Of a stretch of 64,000 bases of DNA, positions 63,713-64,000 are shown piece by piece. The notes below the pieces were generated by a model, which searched no databases, was not told the DNA's origin, and was given only the letters and a program-made list of their open reading frames with translations. Position 1 is the stretch's first letter. Each line of letters opens with the position of its first letter. Origin of the DNA: Burkholderia sp. (GTDB lineage: Bacteria; Pseudomonadota; Gammaproteobacteria; Burkholderiales; Burkholderiaceae); NCBI GenBank assembly GCA_031253835.1, contig JAIRVP010000056.1, forward strand, positions 164,046 through 228,045, in the 5' to 3' direction. The translations under genes were made by a program, and so were the position numbers.

Positions 63713-64000
63713 TTACCCGTTCGTCGCCGCTGCCGACGCAGCCGCCGGAGCGGCCGCCTTGTCGTAGTCGACCGGTGCATCCGGCGCGCGCGGCGTTTCG
63801 CCTGCCCGCTGGATCCAGCCGCCGCCCAGTGCGCGGTACAGGTCGACCAGGTTCGTCCAGCGCGCCAGACGCGCGCTGATGAGCGTCTGCTGTGCCGAGT
63901 ACAGGTCCGTCTGCGCGGTCAGCACCGACAGGTAGCTGTCGACGCCGTTCTTGTAACGCAGGTCCGACAGGTCGAAACGTCGCTGCTGCGCGTGCTCGTT
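63713..64000 (-). CDS. RND efflux outer-membrane lipoprotein (OprM/NodT type), C-terminal end
   Basis: Only the last 95 codons are in the window; the gene continues past 64000. RYKNGVDSYLSVLTAQTDLYSAQQTLISARLARWTNLVDLYRALGGGW is the conserved C-terminal helical part of OprM-type channels, which join an RND pump and adaptor to the outer membrane for drug export. A ~35-residue Ala-rich tail follows. The pump and adaptor genes are expected just beyond the window. Confidence 0.93.
   Translation of the reverse strand, partial: NEHAQQRRFDLSDLRYKNGVDSYLSVLTAQTDLYSAQQTLISARLARWTNLVDLYRALGGGWIQRAGETPRAPDAPVDYDKAAAPAAASAAATNG

Overview
The window is a gene-dense stretch (about 62 protein genes in 64 kb) of a very GC-rich proteobacterial chromosome. 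Several things fit a Burkholderia-type betaproteobacterium, most likely the Burkholderia cepacia complex. These are the codon use (nearly every third position G or C), the housekeeping blocks lpxK-trm112-kdsB-adk and sirB1-like/murJ/rpsT, a DUF3579 gene beside argF, the kynR-kynBUA block, and many accessory catabolic operons. The genus is inferred from recognised proteins and gene order; no search was run. No tRNA, rRNA, CRISPR array, insertion sequence or prophage gene was seen, and no gene looks broken apart from the two cut by the window edges.

Positions 1-25.8 kb are mostly core genes. They cover the envelope (lpxK, kdsB, murJ, murB, plsY, an AMIN-domain amidase, cfa), nucleotides and translation (adk, rpsT, ybaK, tsaE, queG, tcdA), and DNA maintenance (xerD, ogt). 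Metabolism and stress genes are argF, pdxH, a CnoX-type thioredoxin-TPR protein, pirin, YajQ, an EamA transporter, a DUF72 protein and msrA. Convergent pairs are often separated by clear intrinsic terminators.

Positions 26-39.5 kb are accessory metabolism. A selenium-binding protein/methanethiol oxidase homologue is translationally coupled to an unknown membrane protein. A flavin reductase gene overlaps the kynurenine regulator kynR, and kynBUA encodes the tryptophan-to-anthranilate pathway. A divergent LysR gene faces a four-gene operon: benzoylformate decarboxylase, aldehyde dehydrogenase, a ketopantoate-reductase-family protein and an MFS importer. This looks like a mandelate or benzoylformate degradation module.

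Positions 39.7-54.4 kb hold a split polyol-utilisation regulon. A three-gene plus-strand unit encodes a D-arabinitol/mannitol-type dehydrogenase, xylulokinase and a SorC-family regulator. An eight-gene minus-strand operon encodes a sorbitol-type SDR, a PfkB kinase, a GatZ/KbaZ homologue, a full ABC sugar-alcohol transporter and a HAD phosphatase. An unrelated MFS/LysR pair lies between the halves. Both units start from promoters with the same design: TTGAC(A/T), 17 bp, GATCAT. In each, the -10 lies in a near-identical 13-7-13 bp dyad, which is the most striking unannotated signal in the window.

Positions 54.6-64 kb hold a zur-znuACB-type zinc uptake operon with a Zur-like operator and a histidine-rich tail on the ATPase. 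After it come the glutathione-dependent formaldehyde pathway (adhC, fghA), a second FGGY sugar kinase, a xanthine/uracil permease with a long leader, and the C-terminal end of an OprM/NodT-type efflux outer-membrane lipoprotein.
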